Assembly (NCBI GenBank): GCA_963835775.1
Contig: CAWIHB010000004.1
Span: 62,001 to 126,000 of the forward strand
Direction: 5' to 3'
DNA: 64,000 nucleotides
Source of the DNA: Palsa-504 sp963835775
Lineage (GTDB): Bacteria > Actinomycetota > Actinomycetes > Streptosporangiales > Streptosporangiaceae
Each line of letters begins with the position of its first letter. Positions within the stretch are counted from its first letter, which is position 1. A model generated the notes under the pieces. The model made no database searches. It was not told where the DNA came from and saw only the letters and a list, made by a program, of their open reading frames with translations. The position numbers and the translations under genes were made by a program. Below are positions 44,480-53,754 of the stretch, piece after piece.

Positions 44480-45097
44480 TCAGAAGGGCATGAACGGCCA
44501 GCCCACGCCGGCTTGCTCGGCGATGACCGTGGCGCCGGGCGGTGCCTCCTGCCTGATCTGCCCGGCGAGTTCCTGGGCTTGGTCCTGGTTGCTGGCGCCG
44601 ATGATGAGGAACTTCCAGCGCCGCACGACCGCCCGGCCTTCGTTCTCCAGCGTGCGCGCCAGCATGACCGCATGGTGGTGCGAGCCGAGCTCAACCCGGA
44701 CCTGCCACTGGGCTTTCCCCGTGGCCAGGGACTCGGCGGTCTCGCTGTCCTCAAGCCGCTGGTGCTCCGCCTGGCGCTCGGCTTCGGTCTGCGGCACCGG
44801 GACGTCCGGGTTCTCCCACTGCTCCTCGATAGGGTGCCAGCGGTGCAGCGCGGACTCCGCCGCGATGCCGTGCCGGTCCAGCACGTCCAGGGCGATCCGC
44901 TCAGCGTCCCGGGCGGCGGTCTCAGTGCCCGCGTAGAGGAAGATCTGCGCGTCCCCCGCGCCGACGGCGACGCTGCGGCCGACCTGGCCGCGGACGTCTT
45001 CTTCCACCTGGCGCAGGGAAGAGGACTGCGGCGCCTGTCCGGCTGGCGCCTGGCCGCTCACGGAGATGGTGACGCGCCAGTCATCGCTGTCTGCCAC
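44480..45097 (-). CDS. Conserved hypothetical protein with two SPOR-like alpha/beta halves
   Basis: A 205-aa acidic protein. Two similar halves can be seen. Residues 7-75 (WRVTISV to DVLDRHGI) and 130-200 (WQVRVELGSHHHAVMLARTL, RRWKFLIIGASNQDQAQELA) each look like beta-alpha-beta-beta-alpha units. The linker contains a Glu-rich helix (PQTEAERQAEHQRLEDSE). No membrane segments. I recognise it as a conserved actinomycete protein of unknown function. Single gene. Confidence 0.7.
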   Translation of the reverse strand: MADSDDWRVTISVSGQAPAGQAPQSSSLRQVEEDVRGQVGRSVAVGAGDAQIFLYAGTETAARDAERIALDVLDRHGIAAESALHRWHPIEEQWENPDVPVPQTEAERQAEHQRLEDSETAESLATGKAQWQVRVELGSHHHAVMLARTLENEGRAVVRRWKFLIIGASNQDQAQELAGQIRQEAPPGATVIAEQAGVGWPFMPF

Positions 45098-45368
45098 GGC
45101 ACGACCCTAACGCACCCAAGCCCGGCCAGTTCGTTACAGGCGTTGAGAGCGCGAAGCTCGCACGGCATGCGAGATCCGCCTTACCTGCGTTGTCACGTGT
45201 CAACGGGCTGGCGTTGGCACGCCGGGTCAGTGTCCCGTGCCACGGACCGCTCGCATCGCCCGGCCTGACGCGCGATGTATCAGAACGACAGCGGCTGCCT
45301 CCGACCAGGTATAGATCGGCGACGACAGCACCGCTGTTCCTGATGGCAGCGGGCATCCAGGAGAACGC

Positions 45369-46859
45369 ATGAGTGCGACGAAGGAGACCACGCAGACGGC
45401 GCGCGTAAAGGACGAGTTCTTTTCCGCCGACATGTACATGTTCCACGTCACGGGCTTCCCGCAGCAGCCTGCGGTGCTGACCAGCAAGGCGGAAGCGCCG
45501 CCAGGCGCTCAGCTGGATGTGTGGCGCACTGACCCGGCCAGCAGCCGGCACATTCCCGGACCGGGCGCCGAGGGCATCGCCATCAGCGCTCAGAACTTCT
45601 CTGTCGTCAACAGCGGCAACCGGACCCTGCATGCTCCGAAGAGATCATGGAAGATCACCCTCGATCACGGCGCCAGTCACTTTGCCGGAATGACATGCAT
45701 CAATCTCAAGTCGATGTACAACGATCCTTCGCAGATGCGGGAGGCGCTTGCCTGGCGTCTTTTCCGGCGCGCCGGCGTTCCCGCGGCGCGGCACACCTAC
45801 GCCAAGCTCGCGTTCGACGCGACCTACTACGGCCTGTTCTCCGTTATCGAGCAAGTTGACAAGAGGTTCCTTAAGGATCACTTCGGAGACAACCACCGCG
45901 GCAACCTGTACAAGGCTTACTGCGGGGATGTCGGATGCGCCACCCTGGAACGCCGCGCTGGCCCCGACGGCGATGACAGCGGCCGGCAGTACTACAGGGC
46001 CGACGGCGACCGTCGCACCTACCGGCTCAAGACCAACGAGGACGACCACGACGCCAGCAGCTACGACGACCTGGCGCAGTTCATAAGGACGATCAACGGC
46101 ACGGGGTGCGGAGGCGGCGAGGAGCGCTTCGACACCGACGCGTTCCGCGAGTCGGTCGATGGCATCATGAACGCCCGTGCCTTCCTCAGGTGGGCCGCCG
46201 TCAACTTGCTGCTCGGCAGCTGGGACAACTATTACGCCACCCCGTCCAACTACTACCTGTACAACTCCGGGCGCCTGGGCGCCGGCGACGACTTCATGGG
46301 CTCGCCTTATTTCACGTTCATCCCGTGGGACTACGACAACTGCCTGGGTATCGACTACTTCGGCACGAAATGGCAGTACACCGACATTCTCGACTGGCCG
46401 GGTAACACCAGGCACTACTGGCGGGAGCACAGGACCTCGCGCATACCGCTGGTGCAGAATCTGCTGCGCAACCGCGGCTACCGCCAGTATTACCTGGATT
46501 ACCTCGAGCATCTGCTCGATACCGAGTTCAACCCCGGCGCATTCAGCCGGCAGATCGCGGCCGGCTCCGGCGATGGCCTGTGGGGGCGCGTCTGCCAGGC
46601 AGCCTACCTGGAGTCTGCCACGCCCTATGGCCAGCCGTTCACCGGCCGCCAGTTCACCAACGACGAGGTCTACCTGAGCGGCTGCCAGCAGAATGAGCTC
46701 AGGCACGGGCAGGAAAAGGCCGACGGCATCATCAATTACGTCCGCATGCGACGCGACAGCGCGCGCCGGCAGCTGGAACAGCTGCGCAAACAGACGCCGC
46801 GCGTCACCGACGGGGCGAGCTTCCCGGCCACGATGGAATCGCTGCCGCCGAAGATGTGA
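45369..46859 (+). CDS. CotH kinase-family protein
   Basis: A 496-aa protein with the CotH fold: KRSWKITLDHGASHFAGM, MREALAWRLFRRAGVPAARH, YYGLFSVIEQVDKRFLKDHF, GSWDNYYATPSNYYLY and the metal-binding FIPWDYDNCLG. CotH of Bacillus phosphorylates spore-coat proteins, and bacterial homologues outside Bacillus are mostly unstudied. No signal peptide is visible, so this one would act in the cytoplasm unless exported otherwise. ATG 45369 follows GGAGA at spacing 5. A beta-propeller gene starts 25 bp after its stop, so the two are probably one operon. Confidence 0.87.
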   Translation: MSATKETTQTARVKDEFFSADMYMFHVTGFPQQPAVLTSKAEAPPGAQLDVWRTDPASSRHIPGPGAEGIAISAQNFSVVNSGNRTLHAPKRSWKITLDHGASHFAGMTCINLKSMYNDPSQMREALAWRLFRRAGVPAARHTYAKLAFDATYYGLFSVIEQVDKRFLKDHFGDNHRGNLYKAYCGDVGCATLERRAGPDGDDSGRQYYRADGDRRTYRLKTNEDDHDASSYDDLAQFIRTINGTGCGGGEERFDTDAFRESVDGIMNARAFLRWAAVNLLLGSWDNYYATPSNYYLYNSGRLGAGDDFMGSPYFTFIPWDYDNCLGIDYFGTKWQYTDILDWPGNTRHYWREHRTSRIPLVQNLLRNRGYRQYYLDYLEHLLDTEFNPGAFSRQIAAGSGDGLWGRVCQAAYLESATPYGQPFTGRQFTNDEVYLSGCQQNELRHGQEKADGIINYVRMRRDSARRQLEQLRKQTPRVTDGASFPATMESLPPKM

Positions 46860-46884
46860 CTTGATCAAGCCAGGAGGCACGGCC

Positions 46885-47802
46885 GTGATTGCCGCGCATA
46901 CAGCGATTCAGCAGCTCGAGCTGGTGAGAGAAGCGAAAATTCTCGACCTCCTCGAGGGCTCGCTCGATCCGAGGCTGGAAGCCAGCGGCGTGCTCGCCAA
47001 GGACGGGTTGTTCTACGTCATCTTCGACAACCTGCCGCACATCGCCTGCATCGGGCCCGAACTGGCCCGGGCGGCCAGGGACAATCACCTGATCATGCAG
47101 GAGAGGGGCCATCGTGGTGGTTTCGAGGACATCACGTACGACCCGTGGGCTGGGCGCTTCTATGTGCTGATCGAATCGCTGCGCCGCGGCCGCGCCACGT
47201 ACATGGCCGCGGTGCAGGAATACGACGCCCGCTTCCGCTATCTAGGCAGCGCCTGGCTCGATTTCCCGCTTGACCGGCCGAACAAGGGCCTGGAAGGCCT
47301 GACGTGCGTGCATCGTGAGGGGCGGACCTACCTGCTCGGGTTGTGTGAGGGCAACAGGTGCAAAGGGGGCGCGGAGGGCCGCGTCCCCGGAGGCGGGCGG
47401 ATCCAGGTGTTCCTGCGGGGCCGCCGCAACTGGGACCGTGTGGGCAAGATCCGGCTGCCGGAAACAGTGCGGTTCGAGGACTACAGCGGCATCGCGGTGA
47501 CCGGTGACCGGATCGCGGTGATATCCCAGGTCTCCTCGGCATTGTGGCTCGGCCACCTGGCGCCGGACGGGTGGCAGGTCACGGGCGCAGGCACCACCCA
47601 CACGCTGCCGAGGGACGCTGACGGCAACATCGTGTACGGGACGGCCGAGGGACTGTCATGGATAGGACCTGACCAGGTGGTCATGTGCTCGGATAAGGCC
47701 AAGCCAGACCAGGATCACCGGTGCCGGGCCAAAGACCAGTCGATCCATGTCTTCCGCATCCCCGACCCCGCTCACCCCATCCCCGCTACGGGCTCTCGGT
47801 GA
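46885..47802 (+). CDS. SdiA-regulated/esterase-phytase-like beta-propeller protein
   Basis: A 305-aa protein with WD-like blades: GLFYVIFDNLPHIACIGPEL, GGFEDITYDPWAGRFYVLIE, KGLEGLTCVHREGRTYLLGL, FEDYSGIAVTGDRIAVISQV, GTAEGLSWIGPDQVVMCSDK. These F/L-E-(D/G)-(I/L)-x-x-D repeats are characteristic of the phytase-like/SdiA-regulated propellers. The start is GTG 46885 with AGGAGG 8 nt upstream. No export signal. The neighbouring CotH-like kinase suggests it may be its partner or substrate (inference). The 3' end overlaps the convergent TIM-barrel gene by 17 bp. Confidence 0.8.
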   Translation: MIAAHTAIQQLELVREAKILDLLEGSLDPRLEASGVLAKDGLFYVIFDNLPHIACIGPELARAARDNHLIMQERGHRGGFEDITYDPWAGRFYVLIESLRRGRATYMAAVQEYDARFRYLGSAWLDFPLDRPNKGLEGLTCVHREGRTYLLGLCEGNRCKGGAEGRVPGGGRIQVFLRGRRNWDRVGKIRLPETVRFEDYSGIAVTGDRIAVISQVSSALWLGHLAPDGWQVTGAGTTHTLPRDADGNIVYGTAEGLSWIGPDQVVMCSDKAKPDQDHRCRAKDQSIHVFRIPDPAHPIPATGSR

Positions 47803-48808
47803 GGCGCTCGGAGATCAGCAGCGCGTTTTCACCGAGCACCGAGAGCCAGTAGTTCATCCGCTCGGCGTTGGTGGTGTCCCGCCAGCGGGAAAACAGCCAC
47901 GAGGCGTCCGCAAGCGGCAGTCGGCCTTCCACCTGGTGGATCTCCAGCGTGAAGGACACCGCCTGCGGGCGGCACGCCTCAGCGGCGGTGGAGACGATGG
48001 ACGCCAGGCCGCCTGGCCCGTACAGCATGCTCAGTGACCGCCGCCCCTGGTAGCTGAACGGAATCGGCAGCCGGGTCAAGAAGGTGAAGTGATCCGGGAG
48101 TCCCCGGATCAGGGGATGCCCATCGTGCAGATGGAAATGCACATGCTTGCCGACCGAGCCGATCACGCGGATGAGGTCGAGCACGTCACGCGCGGCGCTT
48201 TCGATCGCGTCCTGGACGTCTGCGACCAGATCAGGCAACCGGCCGTCCTGCGGGTTAAGATCGCCCAGGCTCAGGCCAGGATGGCTGCGCCCGAACCTGG
48301 CCGAAGCCTGCCTGATACCGACGTGGCCGACATCGATGCAGCAACTGACTCGTTCCGCGTCGCGGAGCCGCTCCGCCACCTCAGCAAACCATCCCGGATC
48401 AAGGCCGGCGGCATACTCGAGAAAGACGAGCGGGCCGTCCGGCTGCTCGCGCAGGCGCGCATCGAGCTGGCGCATCACCTCGAGCAGGCGGTCTGTTTGC
48501 TGCCCCATCTCATGTTTGTCGTGGACGACGAGCCCAGCGATGCGGCCCGCGAAACGGCCCGCGAACTCCCCGACCACAGCACGGCCAGACTCCTCCAGCA
48601 CATTGACGCCGCGGTTCAGGTGGACCACAGGCAGGTACGGATGGGGGGGCACGAACCGCAGAACGTGGTCAAGCTCGCCTGGCGTGTCGGCATACACCTC
48701 GGCGGCCAGGCCCATCTGGGCGAACCGGAGCCCGGCCAGCTCGAGCAGCGCATCATCCCCCGCCACCCGCCGCTGGAACAGGCCATGAACCGGCCGGGCA
48801 TGATCCAT
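47786..48808 (-). CDS. Sugar-phosphate isomerase/epimerase-like TIM-barrel protein
   Basis: A 340-aa TIM barrel of the xylose-isomerase-like (AP endonuclease 2) superfamily: VVHLNRGVNVLEESG, VFLEYAAGLDPGWFAEVAER, CCIDVGHVGIRQASARF, HVHFHLHDGHPL and TLEIHQVEGRLPL supply the metal-binding Glu/His/Asp positions (E in FLEY, D-x-G-H, H-x-H-x-H-D, E in LEIH). ATG 48808 is chosen for the GAGGGTGAGG ribosome site upstream; the frame open to 49147 is non-coding there. Substrate unknown. Confidence 0.75.
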   Translation of the reverse strand: MDHARPVHGLFQRRVAGDDALLELAGLRFAQMGLAAEVYADTPGELDHVLRFVPPHPYLPVVHLNRGVNVLEESGRAVVGEFAGRFAGRIAGLVVHDKHEMGQQTDRLLEVMRQLDARLREQPDGPLVFLEYAAGLDPGWFAEVAERLRDAERVSCCIDVGHVGIRQASARFGRSHPGLSLGDLNPQDGRLPDLVADVQDAIESAARDVLDLIRVIGSVGKHVHFHLHDGHPLIRGLPDHFTFLTRLPIPFSYQGRRSLSMLYGPGGLASIVSTAAEACRPQAVSFTLEIHQVEGRLPLADASWLFSRWRDTTNAERMNYWLSVLGENALLISERLTESP

Positions 48809-48882
48809 AATCCTCACCCTCAAAATGACATCGATGCCCCTAATCCTCCACGACGGCTTCGACGTCGGAGTGTCCGCCGTCG

Positions 48883-49263
48883 CTATCGGCGCCTGGCCCA
48901 GGCCGGGAAGCCTGACCGGCTGACCAGGCCGGCCGCCAGCCGCCAGCCGAGCAGGAACAGACCGAGGAAGGCGAGCGCCACGGCCATGAACGCCGCCGCG
49001 GTGCCCTGCCCGGCCACCACCCGCAGCACCATGCCCAGGCCCGCCGCCCCGAGCCACGCGCCGACGCCGGATGGGACCAGTGCCCCCGGCCGCCGCCAGG
49101 CCCGGGTGGCCAGCCAGCCGCCCGCCAGCCCGGCCAGGAACGGCCACGCCGTCGAGGTGATCCCGGCCAGGCTCTCGCCCTGGGCGTGACTGGCCCGGCC
49201 GATGATCACGAACGCGAGCACGCAGCAGAAATCAGCCGCCGCCGCCAGCCTTACTGCACGCAC
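48883..49263 (-). CDS. DUF3054 membrane protein
   Basis: A 126-aa protein with four hydrophobic helices (CCVLAFVIIGRASHAQG; TAWPFLAGLAGGWLATRAW; VGAWLGAAGLGMVLRVVAG; AAAFMAVALAFLGLFLLGWR), matching the DUF3054 arrangement including the conserved GRxSH and WPF...GW motifs. Function unknown. It lies 10 bp from the end of the next gene on the same strand. Confidence 0.85.
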   Translation of the reverse strand: MRAVRLAAAADFCCVLAFVIIGRASHAQGESLAGITSTAWPFLAGLAGGWLATRAWRRPGALVPSGVGAWLGAAGLGMVLRVVAGQGTAAAFMAVALAFLGLFLLGWRLAAGLVSRSGFPAWARRR

Positions 49264-49273
49264 GTGCTTCAGG

Positions 49274-50287
49274 TTAGCGCTGCGGCTCGATGATCACCTT
49301 CAGCCCGGTGCGACCTGCCGCGGCCCCGAACGCCCCGGCCGCCTCGCCCAGCCCCGCTCGGCTGCTTACCAACGCGCCGAGATCGACCACGGCTCGTTCG
49401 GCCATACTGATCGCCCGCGGGTACACCTCGTTCATCCGCCGCACCAGCGCGATCGTCAGTCCCTTGCGCCGCGCGGTCGAGGCCCGGAAGCTGATCGCGT
49501 CGTCGCCCGGGATGCCGGCCAGCACCACCCGCCCGCCGGGCCGGGCCGATTCGACGGCCAGCCGGACTCCCTGGTCGGTGCCCGCCGCCTCGAACGCCAC
49601 GTCCACCCCGTGACCGGCCAGGTCCCGCATCAGGCCGCCGCCCGGGGCGAACGCGCCGGGATCAGCCACCTGGTCCGCGCCGTACCGCGCGGCCGCCTCG
49701 CGCCGGTGCGCAAGCGGTTCGATGGCCAGCACCGAACGGGCTCCCGCCGCCTTCAGCACGCCGATCAGCAGCAGCCCGATCGGACCGCAGCCGGTCACCG
49801 AGGCCGTGCCGCCGAACGGCAGGTGGCCCAGGTCCGCCGAGTGCAGCGCCACGCCGAGCGGCTCGAGCAGGGCGCCGTCCGTGTCGGACACCGCGTCCGG
49901 CAGCGGGTACAGCAGATCGGAAGGCCAGGTCATGAACTCGCGCATCATGCCGTCGGTCTCGCCGTGCCCGGCGAACAAGATCCGATAGCACAGGTTGCGG
50001 TACCCGTCCCGGCAGGCCCGGCAGGTCTGGCAGCAGATGGCCGGGTCGATCGCCACCCGTTCGCCGCGCCGCGGCCCGTCGGCGATCATCCCGGCCCCCT
50101 CGTGACCGAGCACCAGCGGATGGGTCAGCTTCGCGTCCCCGATCGCCCCCTCGTCCCACCAGTGCAGGTCAGAGCCGCAGATTCCGACCGCGGTGACCTG
50201 CACCAGGCTCAGCCCGGCGGCCGGGTCAGGGACCGGCTCCGCGCCGACCCGCAGGTCGCCCACCCCGTGCAGCCTCGCCGCGCGCAC
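49274..50287 (-). CDS. Zinc-dependent medium-chain alcohol/sorbitol-type dehydrogenase
   Basis: A 337-aa protein. The catalytic zinc site is GICGSDLHWW with GHEGAG. Structural-zinc cysteines are in ICCQTCRACRDGYRNLC. The Rossmann motif is TGCGPIGLLLIG, with an acidic residue after the next strand (LAIEPL) favouring NAD+. It resembles sorbitol/idonate 5-dehydrogenases. The start is GTG 50287, with GGGGAG 6 nt upstream. A motif shared with two other genes lies at 50315-50337. It is cotranscribed with the DUF3054 gene (10-bp gap). Confidence 0.88.
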   Translation of the reverse strand: MRAARLHGVGDLRVGAEPVPDPAAGLSLVQVTAVGICGSDLHWWDEGAIGDAKLTHPLVLGHEGAGMIADGPRRGERVAIDPAICCQTCRACRDGYRNLCYRILFAGHGETDGMMREFMTWPSDLLYPLPDAVSDTDGALLEPLGVALHSADLGHLPFGGTASVTGCGPIGLLLIGVLKAAGARSVLAIEPLAHRREAAARYGADQVADPGAFAPGGGLMRDLAGHGVDVAFEAAGTDQGVRLAVESARPGGRVVLAGIPGDDAISFRASTARRKGLTIALVRRMNEVYPRAISMAERAVVDLGALVSSRAGLGEAAGAFGAAAGRTGLKVIIEPQR

Positions 50288-50314
50288 CCGGTCTCCCCTC
50301 TGTGCTTCTTACTC

Positions 50315-50337
50315 TTTTTATCCCGAACGGGCCGTGG
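50315..50337 (-). promoter_or_regulatory. Shared upstream motif, copy 1
   Basis: The minus strand reads CCGTTCGGGATAAAAA preceded by a CACGGSC block. It lies 28 bp before the dehydrogenase start. The same 16-mer occurs at 59912-59933, and a related sequence at 62046-62070. It may be a -10-containing promoter or an activator site. Confidence 0.5.
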
Positions 50338-50378
50338 TGGCTGCTCCCGGATTGGCGGGCAGCCACGAAACGGCGGGG

Positions 50379-50414
50379 CCAGTGATCCCCCGCAGGGAGT
50401 CGGGGGATCACTGG
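50379..50414 (-). terminator. Terminator hairpin after the HtrA gene
   Basis: A perfect 13-bp stem (CCAGTGATCCCCC and complement) with a 10-nt loop, 33 bp beyond the htrA stop. It separates htrA from the downstream dehydrogenase operon on the same strand. Confidence 0.8.
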
Positions 50415-50446
50415 CGCAGGGCCCGCCTGGTACAGCGGCTGCAGGG

Positions 50447-51964
50447 TCAGGCCGCCGGGCCGGTAGTGAGGGTCAGGTTCGAGGTGTGCGACTGGCCGTA
50501 CTGGTCCGTCCAGGTCACTGAGATCGAGTCGCCGGGGTGGTACTTGACCAGGGCGTGGGCGATGTCCTCGGCGGTGGAGACCGTCTGGCCGCCCACTGCG
50601 GTGATCGTGTCGCCCTCGCCCAGGCCGGCGTTGGCGGCCGGGGAGCCGGAGAGAGTGCCGGCGATGGCCACGCCGCTGGTGTTGCCCTGGCTGCCGCCCT
50701 GGCCGCCGAAGCCGGGGAAGCTGCCGAAGCCGCTGCCCGTGCCGCTGCCCGTGCCGCTGCTGCCGGAGCTGCCCAGGGACACCCCGAGGAAGGCGGTGGC
50801 GCCGATGTGGACGTCGGCCGAGGTGGTGCTCGCCTCGATCTGCTTGGCGATCGAGAGCGCCTCGTTGATGGGGATCGCGTACGCCTGCTCAGCGGGCTGG
50901 CCCGACTGGCCCGACTGGCCCGGCTGGCCCTGGAACTGGGAGCCCGAGGAGGCGGCGGTGTCCATGCCGATCACCTGGCCGTAGGCGTTGACCAGCGAGC
51001 CGCCCGAGTCGCCCGGCTGGATGTCGGCATTGGTCTCGAGCAGGCCGGTCAGCTGCTCGCTGACCCCGGAACCGTCGTCTGACGCGGTGATGGACTGGTT
51101 GAGCGCGGTGACCGTGCCGGTTGCGACGGACGGGGTGCCGCCCTTGCCGCCGGCGTTGCCCAGGGCCACCACGCTGTCACCGGCCTGCACGGTGGAGGAG
51201 TCGCCCAGGTTGGCCGTGGTCAGGCCGGACGCGCCCTGCAGTTGCAGCACGGCCACGTCGTGGCTGGCGTCGTAGCCCACCACGGTCGCGGTGTAGGTCT
51301 TGCCGTTGCCCACGTCGGTGACCTTGGTCGAGGTGGCGCCGTCGATGACATGGTTGTTGGTCAGCACCTCGCCGTTGGAGGTGAGCACGATGCCGGTGCC
51401 TGCCGCGGTGGCCTGCTGGTAGCCGTCCGTGGACACCACGTCGACCAGGCCCGGGTCGACCCGGGCCGCGATCTGGCTGGCTGACAGCGCGGTCGAGGAG
51501 GCGGCGGTGGTGTGGCCCGTCGCGGTGTGGTTGGTGCTGCCGATCAGCCCGCCCACGGCGGCCCCGGCGGCCAGCGCGACCACGCCGGTCGCGGCCAGCC
51601 AGCGCTTGTGGTGCGGCTGCCGCGGTGGCGGCGGCGGCTCGGTGCCGAAACCCGGCCCGCCGGCGTAGCCAGCACCGCCTCCGTAACCAGCACCGCCCGC
51701 GTAACCGGGCCCGCCGGGGTAACCAGCGCCGCCCGCGTAGCCCGGGCCGCCGGTGTAGCCGGAACCTCCCGGGTAGCCGGCTCCGCCCACGCGGTCGGAG
51801 GCAACGGGGTAGCCGGCCCGGCCTGCCTGGCCGGGCGCAACCGGACCATTCTGGTCACTCTGCTCCCAGGGATTGCCCTGGTACCGCAGCGTCTTGTCCT
51901 GCACGTCCTGCACGTCCTGCGGGTCGTCAGCGTGTTCCGGGTTCTGGTGGTAGTTCTCGCTCAT
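50447..51964 (-). CDS. HtrA/DegP-type membrane-anchored serine protease with PDZ domain
   Basis: A 505-aa protein. It has a Gly/Tyr-rich cytoplasmic N-terminus with repeated GYxGG units (residues 60-105), a Pro stretch, and one TM helix (WLAATGVVALAAGAAVGGLI, about 122-141). The trypsin-like domain has H205 (TNNHVI), D236 (SHDVAV) and S320 (QPGDSGGS). A Ser/Gly linker leads to a PDZ domain at about 405-500 (LGVSLGSS, GEGDTITAVGGQTV). It degrades or chaperones misfolded proteins outside the membrane. Tandem repeats in the DNA encode the GYxGG region. It ends at the hairpin 50379-50414. Confidence 0.95.
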   Translation of the reverse strand: MSENYHQNPEHADDPQDVQDVQDKTLRYQGNPWEQSDQNGPVAPGQAGRAGYPVASDRVGGAGYPGGSGYTGGPGYAGGAGYPGGPGYAGGAGYGGGAGYAGGPGFGTEPPPPPRQPHHKRWLAATGVVALAAGAAVGGLIGSTNHTATGHTTAASSTALSASQIAARVDPGLVDVVSTDGYQQATAAGTGIVLTSNGEVLTNNHVIDGATSTKVTDVGNGKTYTATVVGYDASHDVAVLQLQGASGLTTANLGDSSTVQAGDSVVALGNAGGKGGTPSVATGTVTALNQSITASDDGSGVSEQLTGLLETNADIQPGDSGGSLVNAYGQVIGMDTAASSGSQFQGQPGQSGQSGQPAEQAYAIPINEALSIAKQIEASTTSADVHIGATAFLGVSLGSSGSSGTGSGTGSGFGSFPGFGGQGGSQGNTSGVAIAGTLSGSPAANAGLGEGDTITAVGGQTVSTAEDIAHALVKYHPGDSISVTWTDQYGQSHTSNLTLTTGPAA

Positions 51965-52124
51965 GGGTTGCCCTCAACTCAGTGCCGCGGCCTGGCGGCC
52001 TCGTTCTTTCGTTACGTTTTGATAATCGGCCGCAGACCTGGAGGCCAGCCAAGGGCAACCCCCCGCAATCCCTCAAAGTTCCTGAAGATTGCCTGAAGGC
52101 GTTCAGGTTTCACCCGTTCCCGGA

Positions 52125-52523
52125 CAGCGGGACCAGTTCCCGCTCTTCGGCTCGCTGGCCACGTCCATGTGCAGGGTGCCGTGACGCAGCGCCACCTCGT
52201 CCAGCGCCTGGTTGACCGCCCGCATGCGGCGGGCCAGCGGCCGGCCCAGCGCCTTGGGCAGGCCGAACATCTGGCCCGGGTCGGGCAGCCGCATGGTGAG
52301 CACCTGGGCGCCCGCCGCCCGCAGGCCCTCTACCGTGCGGGTCAGCGGGGTAGGGGAGCGGGCCGGTGTCCGCAGGCGGTGCGCCGCGCGCCGGCTGCGG
52401 GGCGATAACGAGCGGCTGGTGGCCCCGGGCGGCGAGCGTTTCCGCCACTCGCAGCACGCAGTGGGCGACACCGTTGACATCGGGCGGGAAGGATTCGGTA
52501 ATGATCGCTACCCTCATGTTCAC
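52125..52523 (-). pseudogene. Fusion remnant of a glycosyltransferase start and a GDSL hydrolase interior
   Basis: From 52523, MRVAIITESFPPDVNGVAHC and RVAETLAARGHQPLVIAPQ are the N-terminus of a GT4 mannosyltransferase-type enzyme. It breaks off near 52395. In another frame 52362-52125 reads LRAAGAQVLTMRLPDPGQM and RRMRAVNQALDEVALRHGTL, the interior of an SGNH/GDSL hydrolase. Both ends of a deletion between two neighbouring genes would give this. Confidence 0.7.
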
Positions 52524-52605
52524 AAGGTGCGATACGCGAGGATCGCCAGGTCACAGCCGCCATGACTTCCAAAAGAAAACTCCGTGACTTCTTGGCTTTG
52601 GCAGA

Positions 52606-53754
52606 ATGACTGATATGGATCACGTCGGCGACACGCAGGACATTTCCACCTGGATCGTCCGGCTGGATGACGCCGCAGGGCCCGGCCCCCGACTCGCGGT
52701 CAAGGACTGCATCGACGTGGCCGGCGTGCCCACCACGGTGGGCTGCCCGGTGATCGCCGAACGGGCCCGGCCGGCGGTCCGGGACGCGGCCGTGGTCGCC
52801 GCGGCCCGGCGGTCCGGAGCCCGGATCGTCGGCAAGACCAACCTGAGCGAGCTGTGCTGGTCGGCGGTCGGGACCAACCGCTGGTCGGGGACGCCGCCCA
52901 ACCCGCTCGACCCGGGGCGCGTGCCGGGCGGCTCGTCGAGCGGCTCGGCCGTGGCCGTGGCCACCGGGCAGGCTGATGTGGCGCTGGGCACCGACACCGG
53001 CGGTTCGGTGCGGATTCCCGCTGCCTGCTGCGGCATCGTCGGGCTCAAGACCACCTGGGGCCGGGTGCCGGTCGACGGCGTGTACCCGCTGGCGTCATCC
53101 CTGGACACGGTGGGGCCCCTGGGCCTGGACGTGGCCGCGGTCGAACTGGGCATGCGGCTGATCGAGCCGGGCTTCACGGCCGGTGCCTGTGAGCTCGCGG
53201 TGGGCCGGGTCCGCGCGGATGTCCGGGTCGATCGGGCCGTGGATGCGGCGATCGACGCCGCGCTGGCCGCGGCGGGCGTGGCCGCCACCGATGTCGGCGG
53301 CCTCGACTGCGCCGCGGCAGCGGAGGCGGGCGGCCTGCTCATCGACGCCGAGGCCTATCCGGTGAACGCCTACCTGATGCCCGAACTGGCCCGGCTCGAC
53401 TCGTTCAACCAGCGGAACCTGCCCGAGGCCGCCCAGGTCACCGCCGCCCAGGTGGCCGCGGCCGACCAGATTAGGCAGGCGACAAGGGAGTGGTTCGCCG
53501 GGATGCTGGACCGCCACCCGTTCCTCGCCCTGCCCACCCTGATCGGCGCGCCGCCGCTGCTCGGTCAGCGGGGCATACCGCTCACCCTGCTGACCCTGCC
53601 GGTCAACCTGGCCGGCCTGCCCGCCCTGGCCCTGCCCGTGCCCGGCGGCCCGGCCGGGCTGCCCGCCTCGTTGCAGCTCGTCGGCCCGCCGGGCAGCGAG
53701 GCACAGCTCATCGCGCTGGGCCGCCACATCGAGACGGCGCTCTGCACCCGCTAG
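52606..53754 (+). CDS. Amidase signature enzyme
   Basis: A 382-aa protein with the full amidase signature: catalytic Lys in LAVKDCIDVAG (K33), then GGSSSGSAVAVA with the cis-Ser, and nucleophile Ser in DTGGSVRIPAACCG. It resembles AtzF/allophanate-hydrolase-like or aryl amidases without the C-terminal extension. The shortish C-terminal part is complete (LPASLQLVGPPGSEAQLIAL). The substrate amide is unknown. The stop overlaps that of the convergent membrane protein by 4 bp. Confidence 0.9.
   Translation: MTDMDHVGDTQDISTWIVRLDDAAGPGPRLAVKDCIDVAGVPTTVGCPVIAERARPAVRDAAVVAAARRSGARIVGKTNLSELCWSAVGTNRWSGTPPNPLDPGRVPGGSSSGSAVAVATGQADVALGTDTGGSVRIPAACCGIVGLKTTWGRVPVDGVYPLASSLDTVGPLGLDVAAVELGMRLIEPGFTAGACELAVGRVRADVRVDRAVDAAIDAALAAAGVAATDVGGLDCAAAAEAGGLLIDAEAYPVNAYLMPELARLDSFNQRNLPEAAQVTAAQVAAADQIRQATREWFAGMLDRHPFLALPTLIGAPPLLGQRGIPLTLLTLPVNLAGLPALALPVPGGPAGLPASLQLVGPPGSEAQLIALGRHIETALCTR

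Noticed and set aside
47786..49147. Long version (453 codons) of the TIM-barrel gene
   Set aside because: The upstream part overlaps the DUF3054 gene. A strong ribosome site places the start at 48808.
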